Below, piece by piece: positions 1-6,138 of a stretch of DNA of 7,166 nt. Under the pieces are notes generated by a model that had not been told where the DNA came from, did no database searches, and was given only the letters and a program-made list of their open reading frames with translations. Within the stretch, counting starts at the first letter, position 1, and each line of letters starts with the position of its first letter. Source of the DNA: Nitrososphaera sp. GTDB lineage: Archaea; Thermoproteota; Nitrososphaeria; Nitrososphaerales; Nitrososphaeraceae. The position numbers were made by a program, and so were the translations under genes. The stretch spans positions 1 to 7,166 of the forward strand of contig JAICVG010000047.1 in NCBI GenBank assembly GCA_025935445.1, in the 5' to 3' direction.

Positions 1-1142
1 CCGCGGTCTGCTACAAATAGCTGTGAATAGGTCTTGAAGTGTTCTGCAAATGCTGATTTCCAAGGAATTAGGATGTCATTTATCGATGCATGGTAACACT
101 GAAGGCTGCTCATGCAGCGCCCAATTGTAGCGCGTGAAGCCTTATGAAGTGGCATTCTGCATATTCTGGCAACTTCACAAAGCCCCTCCATGCCTGCCTC
201 GTCAAGGATAAATGAGTTGTGCTTGTCGATATGCACTCTGCCAAAGAGCTGTGTTGATGAAGGACGATAATGCATCCTGCCGTAAGAGAAATAGGTTGTT
301 CCATCTTGGATTGGCTTTCTAGTAGTTGTTGCTCTGGATGGCTCCCGACCAAGGACAAGGATATTGCTGCAATTGTTGGCCTTGGCTCTGTGAGCGAGAT
401 AGGGAAAGCCAAAAGAATCGCCATCTTCAGTAAAGACAAAGTCTGGGTCTAGGGCAGACATTATTTCTGCAAGGCTAAAGAGTATCTGAACATCATCAGT
501 ACCATCAATTTCAATTATTTCATTTTCATTTCTGATAGATATTGAGTCTATCTTGTCTGTGAACTTGGGTAGCTTGCCCTCCTGTTTCCGGGGCCTGATG
601 CTCAGGTGAATGGTCTTGAACTTTGGTAGTGTGTAGTCGAGGGACCACACGTCATCATAGTTTTTGCACGACCATGTTAGTCTACTACTGTCATCCACAT
701 CACCGGACACGGTAACTTGACAAAAAGCAAGCGGAAAGATATCATGTTCGTAAAAATATGATTGTGCGGGCAAGATATCGACGTTATAAGGGCGGAACTG
801 TCCAAACCTGCCGCCAAGCATGATACACTTGGCGAGCTTCTGGGCTTGAGACGAGTCTGTCAAAGTCAATTTCAATACTTCAGATTTGGTTTTGTCAATG
901 ATCTTCTCATATTTCTTGACAAATTCATAGCGCTTTATGAATGAGGAAACGCGCTCGTCTTTTGCTACTGAAGCTAAGTCGTGTTTGTTGTCAGAAGCGA
1001 CATAGATTGAGTGTGACCAGCTGTTGTCTTCAAGCCTGACAATCTTGCCATCCTTTTCCTGCTTTATCCAAAATATCATTCTGTCTCCTTTAGGATAGGC
1101 GTCAAAGAGCCAGCCAGTAGTGGAAGAAGAAATAGTAGTCAA
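1..1142 (-). CDS. polB: Family-B DNA polymerase, N-terminal part (runs off left edge)
   Basis: An open frame on the minus strand has no stop from its TTG start to the window edge, giving 380 codons of the N-terminal and exonuclease-like domains. The start is chosen as TTG at 1142 because the only in-frame stop upstream is at 1152-1154 and the segment GWLFDAYPKGDRMIFWIK (residues 10-27), which I recall as conserved in this family, lies upstream of the next start, an ATG at 1079. That ATG has a GGAG 5 nt in front of it and is the alternative. Recognisable pieces are LEDNSWSHSIYVA (37-49), GRFGQFRPYNVDILPAQSYF (111-130), DGDSFGFPYLAHRAK (240-254, the Exo II region) and ARICRMPLHKASRATIG (325-341). 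The Exo I region appears to be TIHLSIRP (177-184), without Asp or Glu, and Exo II has Gly245 where the Asp is expected. The polymerase active-site motifs lie outside the window, so activity cannot be judged. The start overlaps the stop of the 1139-1432 gene (TTGA), suggesting translational coupling. Family assignment is firm; replicative role is inference. Confidence 0.85.
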   Translation of the reverse strand, partial: MTTISSSTTGWLFDAYPKGDRMIFWIKQEKDGKIVRLEDNSWSHSIYVASDNKHDLASVAKDERVSSFIKRYEFVKKYEKIIDKTKSEVLKLTLTDSSQAQKLAKCIMLGGRFGQFRPYNVDILPAQSYFYEHDIFPLAFCQVTVSGDVDDSSRLTWSCKNYDDVWSLDYTLPKFKTIHLSIRPRKQEGKLPKFTDKIDSISIRNENEIIEIDGTDDVQILFSLAEIMSALDPDFVFTEDGDSFGFPYLAHRAKANNCSNILVLGREPSRATTTRKPIQDGTTYFSYGRMHYRPSSTQLFGRVHIDKHNSFILDEAGMEGLCEVARICRMPLHKASRATIGRCMSSLQCYHASINDILIPWKSAFAEHFKTYSQLFVADR

Positions 1143-1432
1143 GTGCGCCTCTTATCTTCTCCCTCTTTTTCAAGCTCATTCAACTTGGCACTTAGTTCAG
1201 CTACCTTTGGCACTAACCAATTAATCATCTTGTATTGCGAGAATACCAGAGACACGAGCAGTGCTTCATTTGGGAAAGGCTCACTTTTTGCATTAATTGC
1301 AGCGGCGTGAGCATAACATTTCTCTATCATTGTAAGGAACGCCTCTTTATCCTCTTGCCGCAGAGCATCGGCATAGCCTTTCCACTGTTCTTGCAGCTTG
1401 GCAAGAATGTCGTCAGTTGGAAACAGGCTCAT
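1139..1432 (-). CDS. Small helical protein of unknown function, upstream of polB
   Basis: This frame encodes 97 residues beginning MSLFPTDDILAKL. I chose the ATG at 1432; a TTG at 1474 would add a low-complexity Arg/Ser stretch that looks untranslated. The protein is mostly predicted helix by eye, with an amphipathic first half, the segment AAAINAKSEPFPNEALL near residues 43-59, and a Lys/Glu-rich coiled-coil-like tail. There are no cysteines in a metal-binding pattern, no signal peptide and no membrane segment. I do not recognise a named domain, although I think relatives occur in ammonia-oxidising archaea. An AGAAGGAG tract lies 13 nt upstream of the ATG, which is rather far for a Shine-Dalgarno site. 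Its stop overlaps the TTG start of the DNA polymerase gene, so the two are probably one transcript, and a role beside the polymerase is possible but unproven. Confidence 0.75.
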   Translation of the reverse strand: MSLFPTDDILAKLQEQWKGYADALRQEDKEAFLTMIEKCYAHAAAINAKSEPFPNEALLVSLVFSQYKMINWLVPKVAELSAKLNELEKEGEDKRRT

Positions 1433-1774
1433 TATTATGATAGATCTCCTTCTACTGCTGCTGCTTCTTTCCAATTCCTAATTTCAGCCAACAACATCTA
1501 CTCTACTTGCTTGGCACACACTTAACCAGCTGTCTGAAATGGTACACAGCAAAATTGAAATAAGTAGCGAACAGAGTGGGACAGGCGGAGTACAATAATA
1601 GCAAGTAAAACCTGAGAATGTCAAAGAACATCTCTCAAACTTCTTTCTGTCTCTGATCTGTCTTGCAATGTCAATCTGTTATGAAATGCTTTCCGTCCCT
1701 TTCTTCTTCCATTGCAAGCGTAAGAATAAATGATGGTATAGTGCTGATGATGGCACACATTGTTGTGTATGTAT
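1433..1774. other. Intergenic stretch with no recognised gene
   Basis: No convincing coding frame, RNA gene or repeat was seen. Both neighbours are on the minus strand, so it must hold the 3' end of the RadA-like transcript and the promoter of the polB operon. A weak A/T-rich candidate (CTTATTTCAA on the minus strand, about 1565-1574) is the best TATA-like site, but it would leave a leader of roughly 110 nt. A short inverted repeat, ACACA-TTGT-TGTGT, near 1757-1770 lies just past the stop of the RadA-like gene; its 5-bp stem is too small to call a terminator. Confidence 0.5.
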
Positions 1775-2857
1775 TCACCGAGCGAGAACTAACTGCACCT
1801 CTCTTTCAGGTAGTGATAAGCAGTGGCGCTTGCTGTCATGATGGCGATGGTTGGTTATCTCTAACTGCAAGTTGTGCGACCCATCAGATGATGCAGTAGC
1901 AGCAATATCAATCCGATTATCACAATGCGGCAAAAGACTCCGGTATTGTGATGGGCGGTTGTTGTTATTGCTATTTAATGAAATAACAACTAATGCGTGA
2001 GCCGATATTCTCTGCAGTGACATTGCTATTTCTCTGAGCAACCATTGCGCTTCATCATAGTCTAGTTGTGGGTCTGATGCTTCTTGGGAGAACATTTTCA
2101 ACATGTCAGATACTACTACAAGTTTAGCACCAAAGCGATGTATAGCTGCTGACTCAAGCTCGTATATGAGTAGTCCTGCAAGCTGGTGAATGGTAAACGG
2201 TCTGCTCACCATTATACCATCCAAGACCTTTTGGATATCAAGCCCATATTGACGGGCAAAGTTCACGCACTGGTAAATATCTGAGCAGTTGCCTGCATCA
2301 ATAAATATTACAGAAGGTGAGCCAAAGCCGCCATGCCGCCTTGACATCAAGGCCCTGACGCATAGCCTTGTGACAAGGGTATTTGCATGCCAGCCGCCAT
2401 CCCTACTTTCCCTACTACTGGCAACACAAATGCTCCCTCCACTGTCTGAAAGGTCAAGTAAGGAATCTATTTCGGCTATGTCGAAGGCAAGCTTGGCGGA
2501 TCGTTGTTGAACGTCATAGGCAGTTTCAAATATCATTGGTAACGGCGACGGCAATGTATGAGCAGGATGATGAGGAGAAGGAGAAGAAATGTTATTCTGT
2601 GAAGACCTAAGTGACGGCTGTTGCACTGCTACTATTACTGTTTGCTCCTGTAAGACGTTACCACAACTAACACATCTTTCGTTTTTAAGGGAGCGGAAAA
2701 TACTGCTGTCGATAGGACTCTTTGTCTCTTTTAGCACGGTACGACACCGTGAGCATCTGTATTGGTAAAGCAGCTGCTGCTGATGATGGTTTTGACCAAA
2801 CCTCATATGAGGACGGTAACAGTACAGTAATGTTCTTAATGAAGGTGGTTTGTTCAT
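1775..2857 (-). CDS. RadA/Rad51-like RecA-superfamily protein with N-terminal zinc ribbon and degenerate Walker motifs
   Basis: The 360-residue product starts at the ATG at 2857; a TTG at 2878 would add 7 residues. Residues about 35-65 hold two CxxC pairs (C35, C38, C62, C65), a zinc ribbon. A Gln/Ser/Pro/His-rich linker follows (about 75-110), then a RecA-like core. The core is recognised by IFIDAGNCSDIYQCVNFARQ (184-203) followed by YGLDIQKVLDGIMVSRPF, which matches the RadA layout of an Asp-containing strand, then ARxxGLDxxxVLDxI. LVVVSDM (246-252) corresponds to Walker B, HALVVISLN (287-295) to the strand ending in the NQ sensor, and LPHCDNRIDI near 309-318 to the RadA HxSTxR region. The P-loop segment reads GGWHANTLVTRLC, so the GKT of Walker A is replaced (ANT by my alignment), and in Walker B the Asp is displaced by one residue. 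The protein therefore probably does not hydrolyse ATP as RadA does. It may be a recombination mediator or regulatory paralogue; that is inference. It diverges from the 2951-3346 gene. Confidence 0.8.
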   Translation of the reverse strand: MNKPPSLRTLLYCYRPHMRFGQNHHQQQLLYQYRCSRCRTVLKETKSPIDSSIFRSLKNERCVSCGNVLQEQTVIVAVQQPSLRSSQNNISSPSPHHPAHTLPSPLPMIFETAYDVQQRSAKLAFDIAEIDSLLDLSDSGGSICVASSRESRDGGWHANTLVTRLCVRALMSRRHGGFGSPSVIFIDAGNCSDIYQCVNFARQYGLDIQKVLDGIMVSRPFTIHQLAGLLIYELESAAIHRFGAKLVVVSDMLKMFSQEASDPQLDYDEAQWLLREIAMSLQRISAHALVVISLNSNNNNRPSQYRSLLPHCDNRIDIAATASSDGSHNLQLEITNHRHHDSKRHCLSLPEREVQLVLAR

Positions 2858-2907
2858 TTTTCTGGCAGCTAAGGTCAATATTTCATGACTTAGAGGATAG
2901 CAAAAGT

Positions 2908-2915
2908 CTTATAAA
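2908..2915. promoter_or_regulatory. Symmetrical TATA box between divergent genes
   Basis: CTTATAAA on the plus strand reads TTTATAAG on the minus strand, so this site resembles an archaeal TATA element in both directions. With the usual spacing of about 27 nt, plus-strand transcription would begin near 2940, about 11 nt before the ATG at 2951. Minus-strand transcription would begin near 2885, about 28 nt before the ATG at 2857. No clear BRE could be assigned to either side, so orientation preference is unknown. Confidence 0.55.
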
Positions 2916-2950
2916 GTTCTGTCCTCTAACCGTCCCTGTCCCCAACAAAT

Positions 2951-3346
2951 ATGCCGAAGCCAGGCTTTAAAACCATCACAGTAAAAGAGCATGTTTTTAA
3001 CAAATACTACGAGCTATACAAGAAAGCAAAGAAAGAGCATAAGGTAGGGGAAGGCATAAGCTTTTCGAGCTTTGTAACTAGCATGATGCAGGAAACAATG
3101 GCAAAGTACGAAGCCTTTGTCAAGCATGCGCCGTTCCTTGAAAAAATTGCAATTGAACAAGACAGGGTAATAATTAAGGATAACAAGCGCGATAGAATAG
3201 CAGAAGTAATGGTAAGGAACCACGAGTTGCAGTGTCTTCTAGATGAGAAGACTGACTGCATACATATTGGGTTTGTATATGCGCTACCCGAAGTATATGC
3301 AGTACTTCAGAAGAAGAAGGGAATCATTAAGTCAAGACCCCCATAG
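2951..3346 (+). CDS. Small ribbon-helix-helix-like protein, thaumarchaeal type
   Basis: The 131-residue product begins MPKPGFKTITVKEHVFNKYY. The N-terminal 53 residues fit a ribbon-helix-helix layout: a short strand (FKTITV, 6-11), a Lys/Tyr-rich helix (about 13-30), a turn with GEGISFSS (33-40), and a second helix (FVTSMMQETMAKY, 41-53). A charged, probably helical middle follows. The C-terminal segment has Cys95 and Cys103 and the stretch DCIHIGFVYALPEVY (102-116). I recall this combination from many small paralogous proteins in ammonia-oxidising archaea, whose function I do not know. DNA binding is plausible but inferred. The ATG start is supported by the TATA box 36-43 nt upstream and by the family-like MPKPGFK beginning; there is no Shine-Dalgarno sequence, which suggests a short-leader mRNA. 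It is transcribed away from the RadA-like gene and may share its promoter region. Confidence 0.8.
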   Translation: MPKPGFKTITVKEHVFNKYYELYKKAKKEHKVGEGISFSSFVTSMMQETMAKYEAFVKHAPFLEKIAIEQDRVIIKDNKRDRIAEVMVRNHELQCLLDEKTDCIHIGFVYALPEVYAVLQKKKGIIKSRPP

Positions 3347-3497
3347 CAGCAAGCAAGACCTCTATTCTTATCAAACGGGTAGAAAAGAAGTTAGCTAATC
3401 AGGTGGACTGTTCCAACCATGTTTGGATGCAGTATCCAGAAGTAAGGATACTCGCCGGGTTAGGTAAAGGAATGTTCAAATGTTGTAGTTGAAGCCA

Positions 3498-3863
3498 TTA
3501 TGCCAGAGTCAAACCTGCCATCTGCCTGTGCATTTTCACCTGATGTGGCAGTGTGTGGTTGTGAGTCATCGTTTGTCCTGTTACTGTAGCTGCTAATAGT
3601 ATTCTGTGTTGAGCTGTTCTTGCTGCCATCGTAGATCGGGTAGAATTTGCAACGATCTCTTGCATAATCTCTGCTATTCTATCGTCAACGGACGCTGAAG
3701 AAGAAGGAGAAGGAGGAGACTGTTGCTGCACTTCTTCTGATTCCTGTTCTTGCGCAGCCGCTATCTCAACATTGAAAGTAAAAAGAATGAAAGCAATTGC
3801 GTTGCAAGCCCCTATTGCCTTTATTTCACATACCAATAATAACTTTGATGAGGACCCTCTCAT
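3498..3863 (-). CDS. Possible small exported protein, perhaps frameshifted
   Basis: The open frame gives 121 residues from an ATG at 3863. The N-terminus has a hydrophobic stretch (about residues 16-34) followed by VEIAAAQEQESEE, which resembles a signal peptide with a cleavage site after AAA. A Gln/Ser/Pro-rich linker and VDDRIAEIMQEIV follow. From about residue 70 the product turns into an unconvincing mix of Arg, Thr, Met and His. In the same region another minus-strand frame reads RDRCKFYPIYDGSKNSSTQN and continues, Asn/Ser/Thr/Asp-rich with N-glycosylation-like sequons, to a stop at 3460-3462. That second half looks more like a secreted archaeal protein. The real gene may therefore span 3460-3863 with an indel near 3640-3680. 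A TATA-like site lies 58-70 nt upstream of the ATG. I recognise no family, and it could also be a chance ORF. Confidence 0.4.
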   Translation of the reverse strand: MRGSSSKLLLVCEIKAIGACNAIAFILFTFNVEIAAAQEQESEEVQQQSPPSPSSSASVDDRIAEIMQEIVANSTRSTMAARTAQHRILLAATVTGQTMTHNHTLPHQVKMHRQMAGLTLA

Positions 3864-3920
3864 AAGTCCTGAAAGAATAGCCGCTCAAAAACAAGATAAG
3901 ATCATGGATGTATTGTTCTC

Positions 3921-3933
3921 TTAAAAAATATGC
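3921..3933 (-). promoter_or_regulatory. TATA-like promoter for the minus-strand gene at 3863
   Basis: The minus strand reads GCATATTTTTTAA here. Standard archaeal spacing would start transcription near 3898-3902, giving a leader of about 35-40 nt before the ATG at 3863. It is the only strong A/T-rich promoter-like element upstream of that ORF, and it modestly supports the ORF being real. Confidence 0.35.
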
Positions 3934-3990
3934 ACTCAAAGGCACAATAATGGGGCTTATGAGATAGGGTTAAAGGCATTAGGTTGTCAA

Positions 3991-3998
3991 CATATATC
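3991..3998 (+). promoter_or_regulatory. TATA box for the zinc-ribbon gene
   Basis: CATATATC fits an archaeal TATA element. Usual spacing would begin transcription near 4020-4025, leaving a leader of about 65 nt before the ATG at 4089. That leader would include the 16-codon upstream ORF and the Shine-Dalgarno sequence. Confidence 0.45.
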
Positions 3999-4035
3999 TG
4001 AAGACACCTCTATCCAGGAGCATGGCCTTATCAAA

Positions 4036-4086
4036 ATGAAGAGAACAGCAACAAAGAAACAGGAGCGCTTGGAGTATAAGGAGTAA
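4036..4086 (+). CDS. 16-codon upstream ORF, possible leader peptide
   Basis: An ATG-TAA frame encodes the Lys/Arg/Glu-rich peptide MKRTATKKQERLEYKE. Its stop lies 2 nt before the ATG of the 4089-4649 gene, and the Shine-Dalgarno sequence of that gene overlaps its last codons. Its own start has no clear ribosome site, although it may lie close to the 5' end of the mRNA predicted from the TATA box. It could couple or regulate translation of the downstream gene, or be a chance frame in a purine-rich leader. Confidence 0.2.
   Translation: MKRTATKKQERLEYKE
4078..4083 (+). promoter_or_regulatory. Shine-Dalgarno sequence fixing the start at 4089
   Basis: AAGGAG lies 5 nt upstream of the ATG at 4089. 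It is the clearest ribosome-binding site in the window; several other genes here appear leaderless or short-leadered. Confidence 0.6.
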
Positions 4087-4088
4087 CA

Positions 4089-4649
4089 ATGGTCATAGTA
4101 GACATAAAAGACCAAGAAAGGTTTGATCAAGCCGCAGCTAGTCTGACATGCACCTACTGCAATACCACTTATTCGACTAAGGCAGAGATGTCCTACCCTA
4201 GCGAAGTGTATAGCCAACGCGGTCGAGTGAAGACATGGAGAGCCAAATGCAAAGAATGCGTCAAGTCGTCAGGCTTAAAGACAAGCATAGACGACTTTAC
4301 TCCAGTAGCAGACTCAATCGCAGGCAAAATCATAACACCTGAAGACCGTGACGAGATCTGGGCCGCGCTTGAAAATGCTACGATTAATCTGACCTCATTT
4401 GGTGAAACCTTTGTTCCATTAGTTGATGTGCTCAAGGCCGCATCTCGGGGAAATGAGAAGGTTCGCAGCCTCTATCAGGTACGTGATTGGAATAAGCCTG
4501 AAGAAGTGGAACGAGACAACAAAGTCATCTGGCCCTTAATTTATGAGGTAATAGCCCTAAGCGACAGCAACAAGTATCCTTCCTTTAAGATCGATGAATC
4601 AACAAGGAATAGACCTGTGTTGTATGTGACCTATAGAAGGGAGGAATGA
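4089..4649 (+). CDS. Zinc-ribbon protein of unknown function
   Basis: The 186-residue product has two CxxC pairs, C21/C24 (CTYC) and C54/C57 (CKEC), separated by a basic, aromatic stretch. This is a treble-clef or zinc-ribbon arrangement often found in nucleic-acid-binding proteins. After a linker around residues 60-85, the rest (about 86-186) is a soluble alpha/beta domain containing TPEDRDEIWAALENATINLT, a Lys/Arg-rich helix, and the C-terminal strand RPVLYVTYRREE. No signal peptide or membrane segment is present. I do not recognise the C-terminal domain. The start is well supported by the AAGGAG 5 nt upstream. It is a single-gene transcript by appearance: the upstream gene is divergent, and the downstream gap holds T-runs. 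A role in binding DNA or RNA is inferred only from the zinc ribbon. Confidence 0.8.
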   Translation: MVIVDIKDQERFDQAAASLTCTYCNTTYSTKAEMSYPSEVYSQRGRVKTWRAKCKECVKSSGLKTSIDDFTPVADSIAGKIITPEDRDEIWAALENATINLTSFGETFVPLVDVLKAASRGNEKVRSLYQVRDWNKPEEVERDNKVIWPLIYEVIALSDSNKYPSFKIDESTRNRPVLYVTYRREE

Positions 4650-5071
4650 GCCGGCTAACAAAAGACCCTTCATAGAGAGATCATCACTACGCACACAGTC
4701 TGAGGAAAGCAAAGAAAACATCAAACAAACATAGAGAGTTGTATCTGGACAAAATGAGACTACGTCAGAGAATACATAAAGGCTACTCTGCTACTTCTTT
4801 TTTGTTTCTTTTTTTGCTTTCAAAGTGCTTCCAGCTCTTTTTCATGTCTAGGCACATTTTGAAGAAGCGTCTTGGTCTGCAATTTGAAATGCTTTTTTAT
4901 AGCTGGATTATTTTGTGGATCAAATTGATTCTTTCATACTATTATTCCATCCGTTAATAGCTCCTCTTCCTTTTTTAGGCAAAAACCAGTCAAGAGCCAT
5001 CATGGCCGTACGTCTGTATCTCTCTCCCCCTCCTTAACTTCGTTAGAATCTATCTTGTAGACAATCTATTG
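4650..5071. other. Gap between convergent genes, no gene recognised
   Basis: This 422-nt stretch separates the 3' ends of the plus-strand zinc-ribbon gene and the minus-strand ribbon-helix-helix gene. A 68-codon plus-strand frame (ATG at 4754 to 4957) is dominated by Phe/Leu/Ser encoded by T-runs and is most likely fortuitous. The visible signals are T-tracts at 4798-4815 and 4971-4976. No RNA gene or repeat was seen. Confidence 0.5.
4798..4815 (+). terminator. Oligo-T archaeal terminator
   Basis: T6, T3 and T7 runs separated by single G or C bases lie about 150 nt after the stop at 4649. Archaeal RNA polymerase terminates at such T-tracts without needing a hairpin, so this probably ends the zinc-ribbon transcript. 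A further T6 at 4971-4976 could serve as backup. Confidence 0.5.
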
Positions 5072-5712
5072 CTATCCCCAGTCCTGGCCAGTATCTATAG
5101 TAAACACCACTGTGTTGTCTGTCATGTTAAAATGTACTTTTGTGACATTAAATAATTCTTCAAACAAATTGCGAAAAATCTCTGACAAATATAGAGACCA
5201 CTTCAATCCCATATCCTGGTATATGACAAAATGATGGATGTTGTAATCAACACCTGATATATCATGGACGTATGGATACCCTGCTTCTTTAATCCAACTT
5301 TCTATAAAATCAAGTGCTGATTCTATAGATATATTATATTTCTCTCTTAGCGAAAGCGAAGAGTCGCTGGACCCTCTGGCTACTTCTCTTGCTATCTCCT
5401 TTATCTTTTGATCGTCTCTTATTTCGTCTAGCAGTTTCATTATCAAGATCTTTCTGACCGAAATAAAACCAATTTCTGATGCATTTACATACCACTCTGT
5501 ATGCTTCTTTGCTATCTGTGTCATCAATGTATCGACAGAGATCTCCCTTTGTTTTGGTTCTTGTTGCAATTTGTACAATATATGACGTGGCACTCTAAAT
5601 GAAATGGTCTGGCTAGGACCACCTGTAATTTTAGTTTTGGGATCAGAATAGTTGATAGACTTGTAGTTGGAGGCATCATCAGTATAATGCTTTGTTGGTT
5701 TTTTTGATGCAC
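5072..5712 (-). CDS. Ribbon-helix-helix regulator-like protein with an apparent frameshift near its start
   Basis: The main frame, from 5593 (GTG) to 5072, gives 173 residues. In the same frame it stays open upstream to a stop at 5717-5719, and that upstream part reads KTKITGGPSQTISFR directly before VPRHILYKLQQEPKQREISV. TISFRVP followed by helix, then REISVDTLMTQIAKKHTEWY, is a textbook ribbon-helix-helix domain, and the GTG at 5593 would cut off its DNA-contacting strand. No ATG, GTG or TTG exists in frame upstream. An ATG at 5712 in another frame joins this frame if one A is added to the seven-A run at 5699-5705, or by a -1 slip, giving 213 residues. The C-terminal half (about 65-213 of that version) has a helical segment SVRKILIMKLLDEIRDD, then HHFVIYQDMGLKWSLYLSEI and a final strand ending TIDTGQDWG. 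I recognise it as a thaumarchaeal conserved protein without known function; transcription regulation is inferred. A TATA element sits about 27 nt before 5712. Confidence 0.75.
5698..5704 (-). other. A AAA AAC heptamer at the frame junction
   Basis: Read from the ATG at 5712 the codons are ATG CAT CAA AAA AAC. The heptamer A AAA AAC therefore lies in the phase of a classical -1 slippery site. A -1 slip there leads straight into the ribbon-helix-helix frame (CCA ACA AAG CAT). No strong stimulatory stem-loop was seen downstream. A one-base indel, biological or from sequencing, is the simpler explanation. Confidence 0.4.
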
Positions 5713-5729
5713 TGCATTATATCATTGTC

Positions 5730-5747
5730 TTTATATCCATTTAAAGA
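5730..5747 (-). promoter_or_regulatory. TATA region for the ribbon-helix-helix gene
   Basis: The minus strand reads TTTAAATGGATATAAAGA. Either TTTAAAT or GATATAAA, with about 27 nt spacing, would start transcription at about 5707-5718. That is at or next to the ATG at 5712, as expected for a leaderless mRNA, and well upstream of the GTG at 5593. Confidence 0.45.
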
Positions 5748-5913
5748 TACATACATTCAATTTCTACAAATTTAGATGGACCATGATTTGTACTTGGGTT
5801 CGTCTTAACCTCTGAAATACATTAGATCACAGCTGCTCATAGCAGAGTACCGCAAAAGACGTGATAAATATTGGATACACCCTTGATCTGAATAGAATGA
5901 GAGCGAGTAGAAC

Positions 5914-6138
5914 ATGAAAGCTATGTTGTTGCTCACATTCAATAGGAACATAAATAGACAAAACGTTCTTCAAAATGCCCATAGAAGTGATGAAGATAAG
6001 TTGGAACAGCATTTGAAAGAAGGAGAGAGGCTAAATCAGGAGGACAAGAAGGATGATGCAACAGAAGGCATTGAGAACACTCAAAGCTTCTTCTGCAGGG
6101 TCTTATTTTTATTATGGCAATTACTATACATGCTCTAA
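5914..6138 (+). CDS. Doubtful small ORF abutting the TMEM175-type gene
   Basis: An ATG frame of 74 residues ends with TAA directly before the ATG at 6139. The middle is strongly charged (RSDEDKLEQHLKEGERLNQE, about residues 24-43) and helix-prone, and the last 18 residues are hydrophobic (SFFCRVLFLLWQLLYML). This could be a tail-anchored small membrane protein co-transcribed with the channel gene. Against this, the hydrophobic tail overlaps a T-rich promoter-like element for the next gene, and I recognise no homologue. An AT-rich TATA candidate (GATAAATATT, about 5862-5871) lies some 45 nt upstream. Confidence 0.3.
   Translation: MKAMLLLTFNRNINRQNVLQNAHRSDEDKLEQHLKEGERLNQEDKKDDATEGIENTQSFFCRVLFLLWQLLYML
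6104..6114 (+). promoter_or_regulatory. TATA-like element for the TMEM175-type gene
   Basis: TATTTTTATTA is centred about 29 nt upstream of the ATG at 6139, which would give a leaderless mRNA. No Shine-Dalgarno sequence is seen before that ATG. Confidence 0.35.

Noticed and set aside
762..944. Short plus-strand ORFs inside 1-1142 and the 110-439 minus-strand frame
   Set aside because: They lie within the uninterrupted polymerase frame on the minus strand, whose motifs are recognisable; they are shadows.
1755..1772. Short inverted repeat as terminator or operator
   Set aside because: The stem is only about 5 bp, with no T-run after it on the minus strand.
3385..3485. Possible tRNA: TAGCTAATCAGGTGG and GTTCAAATG resemble A and B boxes
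   Set aside because: No pairing acceptor stem, T-arm or anticodon arm could be built around them.
4754..4957. 68-codon plus-strand ORF rich in Phe, Leu and Ser
   Set aside because: Its sequence comes mainly from T-runs that look like terminators; no ribosome site or recognisable family.
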